DNA of 64,000 nucleotides, from contig JBBHKE010003125.1 in NCBI GenBank assembly GCA_037447655.1, forward strand, positions 177,564-241,563, written 5' to 3'. Positions 1 through 10,847 of this stretch are shown here, one piece after another. A program made the position numbers and the translations under genes. The stretch comes from Zygnema cylindricum. Lineage: Eukaryota; Streptophyta; Zygnematophyceae; Zygnematales; Zygnemataceae. Within the stretch, counting starts at the first letter, position 1; every line of letters starts with the position of its first letter. The notes below the pieces were generated by a model, which had not been told where the DNA came from, did not search any database, and saw nothing but the letters and a program-made list of their open reading frames with translations.

Positions 1-869
1 CCGTTAAGAAACACCTGTTAGTTACACATTTATCCAAACCTAACCTGGTGCGAAACCATAAAATAAATCACATCTGAGAAACAACCGTATCTTTTCTGTT
101 TCTTTACATCTGTTTTTATATGGAAGTAAATAGTTAAAGCGTCTCGTTCAATTAATATCTCTCATTCTGTTTTTCATCTTATCAACGCACCACAACACCT
201 TGGACCGGCCGCAAATCAAACACGCAGAGGGGCTTTGGGGAGTCACAGAATAGATAGAGATAGGAAGGATGTAGAGTACGTAGTAAACAGACAAAGGTAG
301 ACAAAGTTGATTCCAGAAAAGCCGTAGCTTAGATTAATGGTCCATTTAGGACAAAATGTTACAACGGGACTTTTTAATAAAGCCGCAACTATTCTACTTT
401 TTGTCTTACTCTCTATAATTAACTTGCTCTGCGAAATTGATAAATGAAGGTATATTTTTGTCTACATTTCTTTGTCTTTTCTATGCCAACAAAGAGTCTA
501 CACTAAATAAAATACCAAAGCGTGGTCCAATCCAAACCTATTTACACATTGATTGTCCACAAAGAATTGCCGCACATCTGTACACAATTCCGCACATAAA
601 ACATTCAATCAAACCATAGATGTCTCATTCATACTGAATTTGACATTTTTACGAAATTTCGTTATTTTTTAGAGATTTTGAACCTTTCGTAAAATGAGTA
701 TACTTTTCGTATGGACTAAATGTACGGTTATAATGTACTGAAAAATTCAACTAAACGGTTAAACTTACACCGTGAATGGCTATTAGATTTAATCACTATT
801 TTAGGTTCAAGGGACTAATGCCAACAAAAAGTCGGAAACTAACGCTAATTTATACACCTAACACTAATT
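1..869. other. AT-rich intergenic DNA, no gene seen
   Basis: There is no reading frame with recognisable protein similarity and no repeat boundary that I can place. The short open frame near 437-619 has no domain or coding character. Confidence 0.5.
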
Positions 870-1415
870 TGGATGTAGCCGCGATAGTCTTTGTTCACAT
901 ATTCGACGCTTGAGCATGTGAGAACAAGTTTTAGCGAATCTCCCTTGTCTTTACGATTGGGAATCAAATCTGAGTGCGCTTTTTCGTGGCGACGCACTCA
1001 ATTTCTCTTGTCGACGCTTTTATCTGACACTTATTTCTGTACGTCTATTCAAAATAATGAGCAATTTTTGTGCAATCACATTCATTTTTTACACTACACT
1101 ATTTAAACTTTAAAAAAGTTGAACATAGAGCAATTAACGCTAATTAAACAGTACCTGTAGTCTGTGTTCACATATTCGACAATTAAACATGTGAGAACAT
1201 GTTTTCATGATTTTCCTTCGTCTTTATAACTTGGAATCAAAGCCAAGTATGCTTTTCCGTGGCTATGGACTCAATTTCCCCTGTCGACGCCATTACCCTG
1301 ACACTTATTTTGTACGTCGGTACGAAATAATGAATGGTTTTAGTACGAACTGACACAATTCGTACCCTACACATTTAAAGGCAGTCGAAACTAGAGTAGC
1401 TAATGCTAATTAAAC
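870..1415. repeat. Diverged tandem duplication, unit about 270 bp
   Basis: Two successive copies share blocks such as 'gttcacatattcgac' (near 893 and 1166), a 'ttggaatcaaa' type block and 'gtcgacgc'. The spacing between matching blocks is about 266-273 bp. A third unit may begin near 1403, where 'gctaattaaaca' recurs (also at 1139). The copies differ by many substitutions, so the duplication is old. No coding content is apparent. Confidence 0.7.
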
Positions 1416-2039
1416 AATACGCATATATACGTAAAACAAAAGAAAGGTTGATTAAATTAGTATTATTATTTTTATTATGCATCTTTTCCATTAGATTATT
1501 AGATGTTTTTATATTTTTTCTTTTGTTATAAAGTCAAAGTTGGTCAACGCATTTTATAATGTTTTGAATTTTGTTTCATGCGCATATTCGTTATTTTTTA
1601 AGCGTTTCATGCGTATGTTTTATGCGCATGAGACATCTATGATTCAAACATGTAGTCGTTCGATTCAATTTCGTACATTCGATTCGTCGCGTCACATCAC
1701 GCCGCACTTGTCCAAGTCGACACTTTTGTCACAATCAATGTATAGCCGAAGATCGTCAAAAACTAACACTCCCACTCGAGATTTGCGATATACATCCAAT
1801 ATAATGTCGTCGCTGATGATTTTTGTCGCAATAAAAAACTCGCAGGTGCTTCCTCGATATGAAAATTGATCGCCGTACGCTTGAGGCGATTTGGAGGCGA
1901 TATAATATTTCGCTCCGTTGACCTGTATTGGTTCTGGTTCTATGTGAATTATGATCCCGTGGGGACCACTTGTGGTCCAAAGATGACCTTTCATAATAAA
2001 ATGACCAATCGGGGCGCGTCTGGCGCCTAAGGTTATTGC
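1416..2039. other. No gene; flank of the copia LTR
   Basis: A minus-strand open frame runs from 2240 to 1692 (182 codons). Its first part lies inside sequence that matches other LTR copies in this window, so I treat it as a chance frame. The part below about 2040 has no match that I can see elsewhere here; it may be the end of the LTR or host flank. Confidence 0.4.
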
Positions 2040-2860
2040 GTCGCTGGCACTTCCTGCAAATGCCACCTGATAAAAACTGGGACAATCAAAATACTGTGTC
2101 GTATAGAAAGGTACACGTGCTGGAGTACTTTCAGTTCGGCCATTGTACTGCATGGCCAAAAAGTCAACGTCTGCCATATCCCGATTCGTTCCCATTTCTC
2201 CGAAGATACCGCAAGCCAATGAGGTTGTGCCACGTATCACTTGACGTGGCGGTGACCAAAATCGCCAAAACGCCTATTCAGCGATCTTCGCACATATCAT
2301 GACCGTTCAATCAAATCCGACTTTCAACTCTAGCCGTCGAAAAAAAATCCGCGGTATTTGTTTCGCCATCTAAACAAATGCACGGTATTCGTTTCGCGAA
2401 GTACCATAAACTGTACTATTCTAATCTGTATCTATGTACTAAGCATCTAATCGCGTCGTTAAATGAATTTGTCTACAATTACATCTTTAAATATTAATCG
2501 AACCCAATATACCTCAGCATTGGTCTTAGACCTATAAGACAAAGTTAACGGCTACTGGCGTATTTGACGGGCATTAGGTACCAGGATCAAATCTTGGGTC
2601 CGTGAAGTACCTTTTTGGTAAACCTACCAAAAACTACTGCCGGTCTCCTTCTGGAAGGCATAGGCAGACATGGCTCTAGCTCTCTCTCTAACCTTCATTG
2701 ACTGCGACAAGTGTGGGAGTTGAAGAGAGGACTTAGAGGCAGACTACCTATGCTTCTTTTTTGCATTTTATTTTACAAGTTCAGACCTAGAAAATAATAA
2801 AAGAACCATTAACTTCTACACTACCCTTATTTTCTTGTCATTTTTTAATTTAAGACCACA
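2040..2860 (-). mobile_element. 3' LTR of minus-strand copia element A
   Basis: On the minus strand a purine tract (2870-2861, CAGGGAGAAG) is followed at 2860 by TGTGGTCTTA, the expected polypurine tract then LTR start, just beyond the RNase H stop at 2918. The sequence matches the LTR-like stretches at 51.5-52.4, 53.0-54.3 and 56.3-56.75 kb through shared blocks: the 'agacctagaaaa' block, the 'gccatggctctag' block, a GGTACCAGG block and the 'tgccacgt..tca' block near 2228. The distal end is not defined. It also contains the tRNA-like 3' half described in the findings. Confidence 0.7.
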
Positions 2861-2917
2861 CTTCTCCCTGCATAAAAGTTAATTTAGGGGAAGGCACAAG
2901 TTTGGTCATTATATCAG

Positions 2918-3600
2918 CTACCATTCACTATCTGGTTTATACTCTAAACTGATTATTTTGTTTTCTACCTTCTCCCTAATGAAGCTAAGTCTAATGTCCA
3001 TATGTTTAGCTTTAAAGTGGTGTTTAGAATTGGCAAAAATGGCAATGGTTGCCTGATTATCACAAAACACTTTTTGGACACCACTCTTAAGATGACCAAG
3101 CTCACCAAGCAATGACTTGACCCACATTAATTCTTTTATAGCAGAGCAAGATGCCATGTACTCAGCCTCCATGGGAAGCAGCAAGCCCCACCACCCACAT
3201 ACAATACATACCCAGACGTGCATCTCCTTATAAGAGCATCCCCATAGCTGGCATCACTCCAAGTGGCGATGTTAGTATTGTTCCCACCCAAATGTAACCA
3301 TAGATCTATAGTCCCTATGAGATATCTAATGACTTTCTTAGCTGCCCCCTAATCTTTCTTAGTGGGAGCATTCAGACTCCTACTTAATACGCCTATATCT
3401 GGTCGGGTAGAATTCATTAAATATACTAGGCTGCGCAGTACTTGTCTATAAGAAATTTTCTGAATAAATCTTTTCTCTTCATGGCCTAACTCATCATCCA
3501 CTATTATAACTACCTCTTCCACACTCCCTTCACTTCCTTTCTTTAATTCCATTGAAGTGGTACAACTATTATCCTTGTCCATTTTGAGTCTTTTTAACAT
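2918..3600 (-). pseudogene. Copia A RNase H and connection domain, broken
   Basis: This is the C-terminal part of a Ty1/copia pol on the minus strand. The 2918-3223 piece holds the RNase H motifs AEYMASCSAIKELMWVKSLL and FCDNQA, followed by KHHFKAKHMDIRL, which is typical of the copia family. The 3349-3600 piece holds the preceding connection region with the S-L-V-Y-L-M and TRPDI motifs. The two pieces are in different frames and the RNase H segment carrying the first catalytic aspartate is scrambled, so this is not functional. It is close in sequence to the 60-61.7 kb element and belongs to the same family. Confidence 0.85.
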
Positions 3601-3618
3601 GTTTACAATGGCCTCCTT

Positions 3619-4389
3619 CTAAGTTAATCTTATTACCTTTCTCTCTTTGTCTCTCTCTACCTGAATTCCTAAAATATACCTTGCTTCTCCCATATCATTC
3701 ATCTCAAATTTACCTTTTAGGTTCGTTTTCAGCTTATTAATTTTTCCCATAGATTTGCTAAAAACAAACAAATTATCAACATAAATTCCAATTATTATAA
3801 TTCCTTCCTTATCTGCAAACAAATAAATTGAGTGATCTTAATCGATCCAAATATATCCCAAACCTGTAAGAAACTCATCGAGCTTCTTAATCCATTGTCT
3901 GGGCGCCTGTTTCAGCCCATACAAAGATTTGATCAATCGACATAACTTGCTCTCCTCCCCTTTCTCCACAAATCCTTCGGGTTGTCGCATAAAAATCCCC
4001 TCTTCCAACTCTCCATGTAGGAAGGCCGTCTTGATGTCCATTTGATGTACTTCCATGTCTTTTGATGCCGCCAGATTGAGAAGTATCGCGACGGAGGTAA
4101 ACCTAACGACCGGGGCAAATGTCTCCCCATAGTCGATTCCCTCTTTCAGGGTAAATCCTTTCGCCGGTAACGCAGCCTTGTAGCTCTCAATGGTTATATC
4201 CGGGTTAAGTTTCAATTTAAATACCCACTTACACCCAATTGGATTTTGGTCAGGACGACAGTCCACCAATTCCCATGTATCGGCCGCCATAATTGAAGCC
4301 ATCTTCTCGTTAATCGCTGTCTTCCAACGGTTCCTCTCAAGACAGGTCATCGCCACACCATAAGTCCGGCGTTCATCGGGGTGAGACAT
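3619..4389 (-). pseudogene. Copia A reverse transcriptase, broken
   Basis: The 3838-4389 segment encodes RT palm/fingers motifs: GCKWVFKLKLN, FAPVVRFTSV, HQMDIKTAFLHGELEE and SLYGLKQAPRQW. The adjoining 3619-3822 segment carries GIYVDNLFV, the RT catalytic box, with Asn in place of the second Asp (3772-3783), and then ARYILGIQVERD. A stop and frame change separate the two. The retroelement is 5' truncated and lies downstream of its integrase remnant in the usual copia order (IN-RT-RH). Confidence 0.88.
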
Positions 4390-4394
4390 TTTGG

Positions 4395-5130
4395 TTACCT
4401 TGTTGTTAACTTGTTTCTCTTGCAGTCTTTTGCTGCTTCTCCTTCCACCCTCAAACTTTGATGCTGGAGTAGATGGCTTCCGTGGATTCTTTCAAACAAT
4501 TTTGACTTCTCCCCTATCCCTCGATTTCGAGTCCATTTCCACCACGTCTTCCGCTTCGGTTGGTTTGGCACTAGGGGTTCCACGGTTGAGTCCTCCTCGA
4601 TCTGATTTGTAGCTGCAAGATCATTATTTTCTAGGAAACTTGGATAGTTTGGAAGCTCAAAGTCATCAGAGTTTTCTGACTCAAATCTGATTTTGACTGT
4701 CTTTGTATGCTTAAAGGGATCTATATATTTCCCTTCATCCATAACCACTAGATGCTTCGCTAGGATTATATTTTCTCTCTTGAGATCATAGACTCTATAT
4801 CCTTTTACATCTTCATCATATCCTATATGATATCGTGGTTTTCTTTTTGGATCTAACTTCGAATTTGACCGATCTGTGTCTAAACTGAACACTTGACTAC
4901 CGAAAACCTTTAAGTGTGAAACATCTGGTTTTTGGCTGGTCCATCTCTCATAAGGTGTTAGGCCTTTTACTGTTGAAGTAAGAACTCTATTGTTGAGATA
5001 ATTTGCACAGTTCATTGCTTCGGCCCAAAATCTCTTTCCTATCTTCTTATGCGACAGCATACTCTTGGCATTATCACTTAGAGTTCTAATTAACCTCTCG
5101 GGTACACCATTCTGTTCAGGATTTTCACAA
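4395..5130 (-). pseudogene. Copia A integrase C-terminal part, 5' truncated
   Basis: A 221-codon frame (5060-4395) preceded by an in-phase remnant reading NPEQNGVPERLIRTLS carries the end of the copia integrase core, including the third acidic residue of the DDE triad (PER). It continues through the GKRFWAEAMNCANYLNNR, GLTPYERW, LKVFGSQVF and GYDEDVKGYRVYD motifs. Similarity stops near 5130, so gag, protease, the integrase N-terminus and the 5' LTR are missing. It is a fragment, joined directly to unrelated DNA. Confidence 0.85.
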
Positions 5131-5339
5131 AACGTATGTTTTGTAGTTCTTATTTGTTTTGTGTGAGGGTATTTAAGACTTAGTCGTTTAGGGTAAGTTC
5201 ATCTTTTTTGGGCAAGTTCATCTTTTGTAAGAGGGGAAAAACTTACTGGTGAAATACTTTTGTCTTTTGTTGAAGTGCTCTCTTCTTGTCAACTTTGCTT
5301 CCCCATTTTGTTCTCTTTTTTTACTATCATATTGTGAAT

Positions 5340-5850
5340 CGATCTTTACACTCTACCTTTCCCTCTCCCACTCCCTCTCAATCTACCCCTCTCCCTCTCC
5401 CTCTCAATCTACCCCTTTGTTCCTCTCTCCCTCTCTCTTTGTTTCTCTCTCGCTCTCTCTTACCTTCTTAATGTACCACTCCCTTCTCCTCTCCCTCCCG
5501 CTTTTCCTCTACCTTTTAATTTGCCTCTCCTTTTTCCTCTCAGTTTACCACTCCCTCTCACTCTCCCTCTCTTTTTTACTCCCCCCCGCCATCTGCCTCT
5601 CCTTCTTCTTATGCGTCTCCTTCTCCTTTTTCCCTCCCTCTCAGTTTACCCTTTTCTTTCCCTCACCCTCTCTCTCACCTTAATTTGCTTCTTCCCCATC
5701 CTCTCCCGTTAGCAACCTCTCCTTCTCCCACCCCCTCTCCCTCTCCTTTTTCCTCTCCCTCTTCCATTTCCTCTCCCGCTTCCAATCTTTTTTCCTCTCC
5801 CTCTGCCTTTTCCTCTCCCTCTCTATCTACCGCTTTTCTTGTTGGAAAGT
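5340..5850 (+). repeat. Pyrimidine-rich CTCTCC low-complexity tract
   Basis: About 500 bases are almost entirely C and T on the plus strand, with repeated CTCTCC, CCCTCTC and TTCCTCT units. The open frames over it (serine, proline and leucine only) are compositional artefacts. It ends directly beside the left arm of the inverted repeat. Confidence 0.85.
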
Positions 5851-6418
5851 ATGACTTCGTACGCTACCTATTTCCGCCTAGATGTTTGATTTGAGGGGAC
5901 ATACGATACCTGTACCATCAATGATACATTGGCGTTGGCCATATTTTGAGTGACTCAATATTTGCTCAGGGTGATATTACAGTCTGTCACAAGCGACTAT
6001 TTGTGACAATAAGTCTTTTGGCACGGGTTGAAACCGAGTGTCCTAATTGGACAAACTGTCAAGGAACACAAAAGCACTTGCCATTTATTCATTGCCAAGC
6101 TTAACTACTCCATTAGGCGTTTCATCAAAGGTGCATTGAGGAGGAGATAAATGGGCCAGCAAAGCAAGCATTTCATTAAGGCTCATAGAACAAGCTTTCA
6201 GAACATAACACTTTGTGAAAAACTTAGCACAGTGAGAAACAAGGGTGCAAATTTCATTGAGATATCACATCATGACATTCAATGTACAATTAGATTAAAG
6301 AGTAGTTGAAAAACTCAGCTTTAGTATCAATTGAGATTAAGGGTTACAAGTGTCCGATTTTCATTGTTATCTCTTTGGAGGCTCAACTTAGCTTTCGCTA
6401 AGTGACTCCTTGACTATC
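5851..6418 (+). repeat. Left arm of a large inverted repeat
   Basis: Read in reverse complement, this segment aligns collinearly with 7011-7660. Paired blocks include 'cacttagcgaaagctaag', 'caaagagataac', 'acttttaa/acccttaatctcaa', 'tctaatctaatt', 'acaaagtgtt', 'tctgaaagctt' and 'gcccatttatc'. The arms are diverged by substitutions and small indels but similarity runs over some 600 bp. Confidence 0.8.
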
Positions 6419-7010
6419 CTTTTTATCATAAATTTAAATTACGTCTATCTTGTCTTTTCTTATGTCAAGTTGATTTTACCCTCTCTTTACCTATCACAAT
6501 TTTCTATTCTTACCTTGTGACCTATCTAGTGTCTACCCTGTGATTACTTGTGGTAAGTCTTATCTGTCTGTAGCTGCGAGAGATCCCTCTCTCACATTGT
6601 GGACCAAAGCTTTTAGGTAATAGGCCCACTCGAGGCATTAGTTAGGTTTTAGAATTGGAATAAGAAGAAGCCGAGTAGCTCTACTACTTAAGGAGAGACA
6701 CCTATTGGGAATCGTCACCCAAGCATAGTTGCGACATGCTCTCGCAGAAAGAGATACGGAGACAACCATCGAGAGGGGGAAGGATGTTGCATTTGGACAA
6801 CCATCTGAGCGATCGGAGGAATCCCCCGCAGCCACAAACAGATTAACCCGCAGCCACAAACAGATTAACTTAGCGCAGGCAATCACTAGATGGACAGTGA
6901 GATAGATCACAAGGGGATAAATAGGAGATTGAGAGAGGAATAAAGAGGATACAATCACATCCGCATTAGAATAGACAAGATAGTTGTAGCTCAGCTTATA
7001 ATAAGAAAAC
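6419..7010. other. Spacer inside the inverted repeat
   Basis: About 590 bp separate the two arms. It holds a 22-bp direct duplication, 'cccgcagccacaaacagatt', near 6826-6870, and no recognisable coding sequence. A minus-strand 106-codon frame (6958-6638) has no motif that I recognise. Confidence 0.6.
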
Positions 7011-7660
7011 TAGTCAAGGGTTCACTTAGCGAAAGCTAAGGTGAGCCCCCAAAGAGATAACTATGAAGTTCAGACACTTTTAATCCCTAATCTCAACTAA
7101 GACTAAAGTCGAGTTCTTAACTACTCTCTAATCTAATTTGTACACTGAATGTAATGATGTGAAATGTCTATGAAGTCTACACTCTTGGACTCTCACTAAA
7201 GAATGTATGACAAAGTGTTCTCTTCTGAAAGCTTCTCGTGTGTATCATAAGCCCTATGCTATGATTCCTTATGCCTTAAAAAAATGCTTGTCTTACATGC
7301 CCATTTATCCCTTTCTGAGTGCATCTGTGGTGAGATGCCTAATAGAGTGGTGGATTGTGGTCCAATGGATGAATGGCATGTGTCTTTGTGTCCTCCATAA
7401 GTATGTCCAATGAGGACGCTCGATTTTGTTCTATGTCACATGATTTCTCGTTGGAAATCGTCACGTGTGACGTCCTATCACAGATCGATATTGTAGTCCC
7501 AATTTTGGTATGTACTTGGTCAAATATCGGTTCACTGAAAATATCGCCAAAGCCGAAACATCGCTCATGGTACTGCTGTCCCAAATCACCTCGAATCGTT
7601 CGTCTCGCCATAAATTGGTATCGCAAGAAATCATACTTTTCAACACTCTCACTCCAATTC
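7011..7660 (-). repeat. Right arm of the large inverted repeat
   Basis: This is the partner of 5851-6418. The inner end starts at 'gtcaagggttcacttagcgaaagc' (written in two blocks: gtcaagggttcac, ttagcgaaagc) and similarity fades near 7660 at the block 'aagaaatcatacttttcaac'. The element could be two oppositely inserted LTRs or a foldback-type DNA transposon. No target-site duplication could be placed. Confidence 0.8.
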
Positions 7661-7983
7661 AATACGGTACCGTATTCACTTGATGTTTCAAATACGAATT
7701 GGCGTTTCACTATCTAAAAGGACTTTGTCGTGTTTTCTTTTTTGTCATTGAGGTAAATCGTGCCTCGGTCACCATTTTGAATATGCGTGACGTCCTAATC
7801 AGAAATCTGGTAAACTTTTTGGAATTTATCAAGCGGCAATTTGATAAGACCATGTTGCTTCACATTGAATTGCGTCGACGGCGGACTGACACCTTTGACT
7901 GTACTAGTCGACTAAACATGTACTTACCTCGCTGTAATGGTTATCATCACCTTGTCCGTCGGATAACATTTGATCGAGCGCCT
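7661..7983. other. No feature seen
   Basis: Short overlapping frames only; no motif, no repeat partner found in this window. Confidence 0.4.
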
Positions 7984-10019
7984 CTACCGCGCTTGCTGGA
8001 TCGTGCCTTTGAAAGATGATAATGTACTCTTGGAGGTTGATGAATCTTGTTCTGAACCTTCTCCACCAGTACTTAGGTCAACGCATCTGCGTCTCCTTTC
8101 ATCTTGTCTTTTCAAGCTTGCAGAATGAAAATTGTTAGTCTTCCCCTTCGCTGCAGTTTTTTCCTTTTCAAACTCAATTTTCTTTTCTAAGTCTTCCTGT
8201 GAGCGATTCAATGTAGAAGTCCCTCTGTTCTCTTTTGGATTGGGGCCGCCTCCACCTGTTTTAATCAATGTCTTTCCATTCTCAAGAAATTATGTCTGCA
8301 GAATTACGCATTTGTGAATGTTCCCACTCATTGCATCTGCTGCCATATCCGCGTTCTGATCCTTCTCTTTTTTCTTTAGAACAATTTTCTTGGTGGATTC
8401 TGAAAACTTTGAGGTAAATTCCCTTGAGTTTTCTCCTTGTGTTTGACCTCAAGCATGTTCCTTATTGCATGTTTTCTAGTGAAATCCGCTAACAGTGCAT
8501 CCTTAAATGTCTTAAGTTTCATTCTGCTGCCTTCTCCCTGCTCTTCTTTTTCAATGTTTCTGACATCTTGAAATTATGTGCAGGCGGAGTTGTTGTGGTC
8601 AGTTGTTTTGATAGATTTTAGAGTGATGGACTTCGCTTCTCCCACTATCTTTGTGCTCTCTTGCTTGATATGGTAAGTTTTGATCTGTCCCCTCCCTTTA
8701 CCCTTGACATTTGCAAAAATTAAGTTGTATTGTTGTTTGGTGATTTCTATTCGATGAGTCTCTAACTTCCTCTTTCAACTTTTATCCTTCTTACAAACTC
8801 TGACTTTTTATGAGGACTCTCTATTATGCAGAAGATGCCACTTGTCTGTATCATTTTCTGCCATGGGTGACTTCTTTCCATCCGGATTCCCAATCTGCTC
8901 CTCCCTTGCTTGGATTGTGGAGCTTTCATTTTCTGTCGCCTCCTTGACGCCTCCTCCATCCTCTAAATCTTTTGTTGGTCTCCTTGGTAATTTCACTTCT
9001 CCCTTTCCTACCAAAACACTAGTGTTTTCCCCTCCTTTTAGTGAGTTTCCAGGTTGTCATCGAGCTACATCCTTTTTATATTCGTTACTTTTGTAGCTGT
9101 CCTTCTGTCTCTCCTCACGTTTTTTATGTGTCTTTGGGGGATTCTCTTGCTAGCTTGCTACCTACGCCATGATTGCTAATATTTTGTTGTGTTTGCGCGT
9201 TTTGTGAATTCATAGATGTTGAGACCGGATTGTGGGATGTTTGTGGAAACGCGTGTGGAGATGGGAAATGGGGGATGCCATTGATTTGTGTGAAACTTTT
9301 GCTACTCCTTGCATGTTTTTTTTGTGGTTATGTCATTTTGACCGTTCTCTACCTTTTTGTCTACTCTCCCATTATATTCTATCGCTTTCAACTGTAGTTC
9401 TCAATCATTTTGCTTGACCTTAACTTCTGCTGTCTCTAATGCATCACCATTTCTTTTTTTGTGATTCCCATCCACCTCTTGCTGGTCCACTATTGCTTCC
9501 GCTGCATGATAATTGTGTTTTGGCTTCTAGAGATAGGTTTTATTTTACTAACATTTGATCACTGTTCTGATCGTTTCCTTTGACCTTGCCTTTCCATTTT
9601 GCTAGGTGCACAACATTTGGGGACATTTTGAGAGCGTTAATGTCGAAGATTGCATTCGGAGTTGGGGATTTTTGATCATCGGGTGTGGATGCAACGGTGC
9701 ATCCCTCGTTGGCCGATTTGATATCGACGGCTTTTGGTAAGCACTTGATGCTCCATTTTTGGTCGCTTCCAATCCTCCCACTGCCTTCTGACTCCGTGAA
9801 CTTAGTTCCATTGCTACTTCCCTTTTGTTCCCAGCAAGTCCCAAAATTTGTCTTACCTTGTAAAACAGTGTTAGTATGCTTGTCTGCTTTTGTAGCCATG
9901 CTTCTGCTTGCGTTGCAAATTCTCTTCTTGTTGCCATTGCAGATTTTGTCCATGCTCGTGTTGCAGATTTTTACTTTGGAATAGGAATGTTTCATAACCT
10001 GCCTGGTTCTAAGGTCCAC
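7984..10019 (-). pseudogene. Decayed minus-strand charged reading frame, unknown
   Basis: Minus-strand frames at 10019-9540, 9014-8762 and 8268-7984, with readable stretches between them, encode a Lys/Glu/Asn/Ser/Gln-rich, hydrophilic sequence interrupted by stops and frameshifts. The composition resembles the ORF1 (nucleic-acid-binding) part of a LINE or an unusual gag, but I see no zinc knuckle, RRM or RT motif and cannot name it. It begins right next to a tRNA-like sequence with Pol III-type boxes (10030-10080), which would suit a retroposon. It may also be noncoding DNA with biased composition. Confidence 0.3.
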
Positions 10020-10029
10020 CTGCTGGTTT

Positions 10030-10080
10030 CTACTCGAACCTCCGACCGGTAGAGTACGGCGTAGCCGTTTGCTCTAACCA
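10030..10080 (-). other. tRNA-like sequence with A-box and B-box
   Basis: On the minus strand TGGTTAGAGC (10080-10071) resembles a tRNA D-arm/A-box. About 30 bases later GGTTCGAGTAG (10040-10030) matches 9 of 11 positions of the Pol III B-box consensus GGTTCGANTCC. A full cloverleaf does not form, because the anticodon region is a short palindrome. It is probably a tRNA-derived SINE head or relic rather than a working tRNA gene. Confidence 0.45.
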
Positions 10081-10811
10081 GTCTGTCGTAGAACTCCGTT
10101 AAAGTACATAGTGTTTGATACATATTTAAAATGGTACATGGTCTTGAAACTAATTAACTGAAATGTGCACAAAGGAACATAGAAGTAGTTAAAATTTCAG
10201 TGCGGACGTCATTTCGCACGAAACATATGAATCGGACATTTGTTTCGACGGTCGAAATTTAATGTCAGATTTAATCCGACGGCATACAGTTAGGATATGG
10301 TACTGAGAACTCTTTTAGTGACGAGTCATTCTCGTAGCTAAAGTAGCGATGACCAGCGACGAAGTAGTTTCGTCGCTGGATATTTGAAGTGACGTAGAAA
10401 TCAAATGTTCATTTCGTTTCACGTATGTTTGAATACTACTATAGAAATGACGTGGAAATTGCTTGGTAGTTTTGGTTCACGTTAGTTCTAGTCGTACTGT
10501 GTGATTCAAGTTGGTTCGCGGATGACTTTCCTAGTCGCACCGTGTTGTTGAAGTCGGTTCAACTTGTCAGTCATTCATTTCACTACGTTGACTCTTACGC
10601 GTTTCTAGTCGTGTACCTATATATAGATTAGTTGAGAATTCGTGGTAGAATTATCTTTTGGAGGCGTAGTTTGTTAAGGAGGCGTAGAAAGGTCAGAAGT
10701 AAAAGGAAGGAAGTAAAGAAGCTGTATTTCCATTGTGCTTATTATATTGAATGTTTTTTGGATAAACACCATTGTTGTGTGTGTATTTTATTTGGTTTGT
10801 AATCTTTTAAT
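10081..10811 (+). mobile_element. 5' LTR of copia element D (start approximate)
   Basis: The stretch precedes a primer binding site and gag and has no coding content. A TATA box (TATATATA, 10618-10625) lies about 190 bp before the PBS and fits the start of transcription in an LTR. The left edge cannot be fixed because the matching 3' LTR is absent: the element is cut off at 15.16 kb. The segment is rich in short 'agtcg', 'cgtt' and 'gttcacg' motifs. Confidence 0.55.
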
Positions 10812-10824
10812 TGGTATCGGAGCG
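10812..10824 (+). promoter_or_regulatory. Primer binding site of copia element D
   Basis: TGGTATCGGAGCG is complementary to the 3' end of initiator tRNA-Met apart from a single change from the usual TGGTATCAGAGC. It sits just after the LTR and 24 bases before the gag start, the standard copia layout. Confidence 0.85.
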
Positions 10825-10847
10825 GGTTACTGGCAACACTTGCCAGT

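Noticed and set aside
1692-2240. Minus-strand 182-codon open frame as a host gene
   Set aside because: Its first third lies in sequence that recurs in several LTR copies, there is no domain motif, and other copies do not keep the frame.
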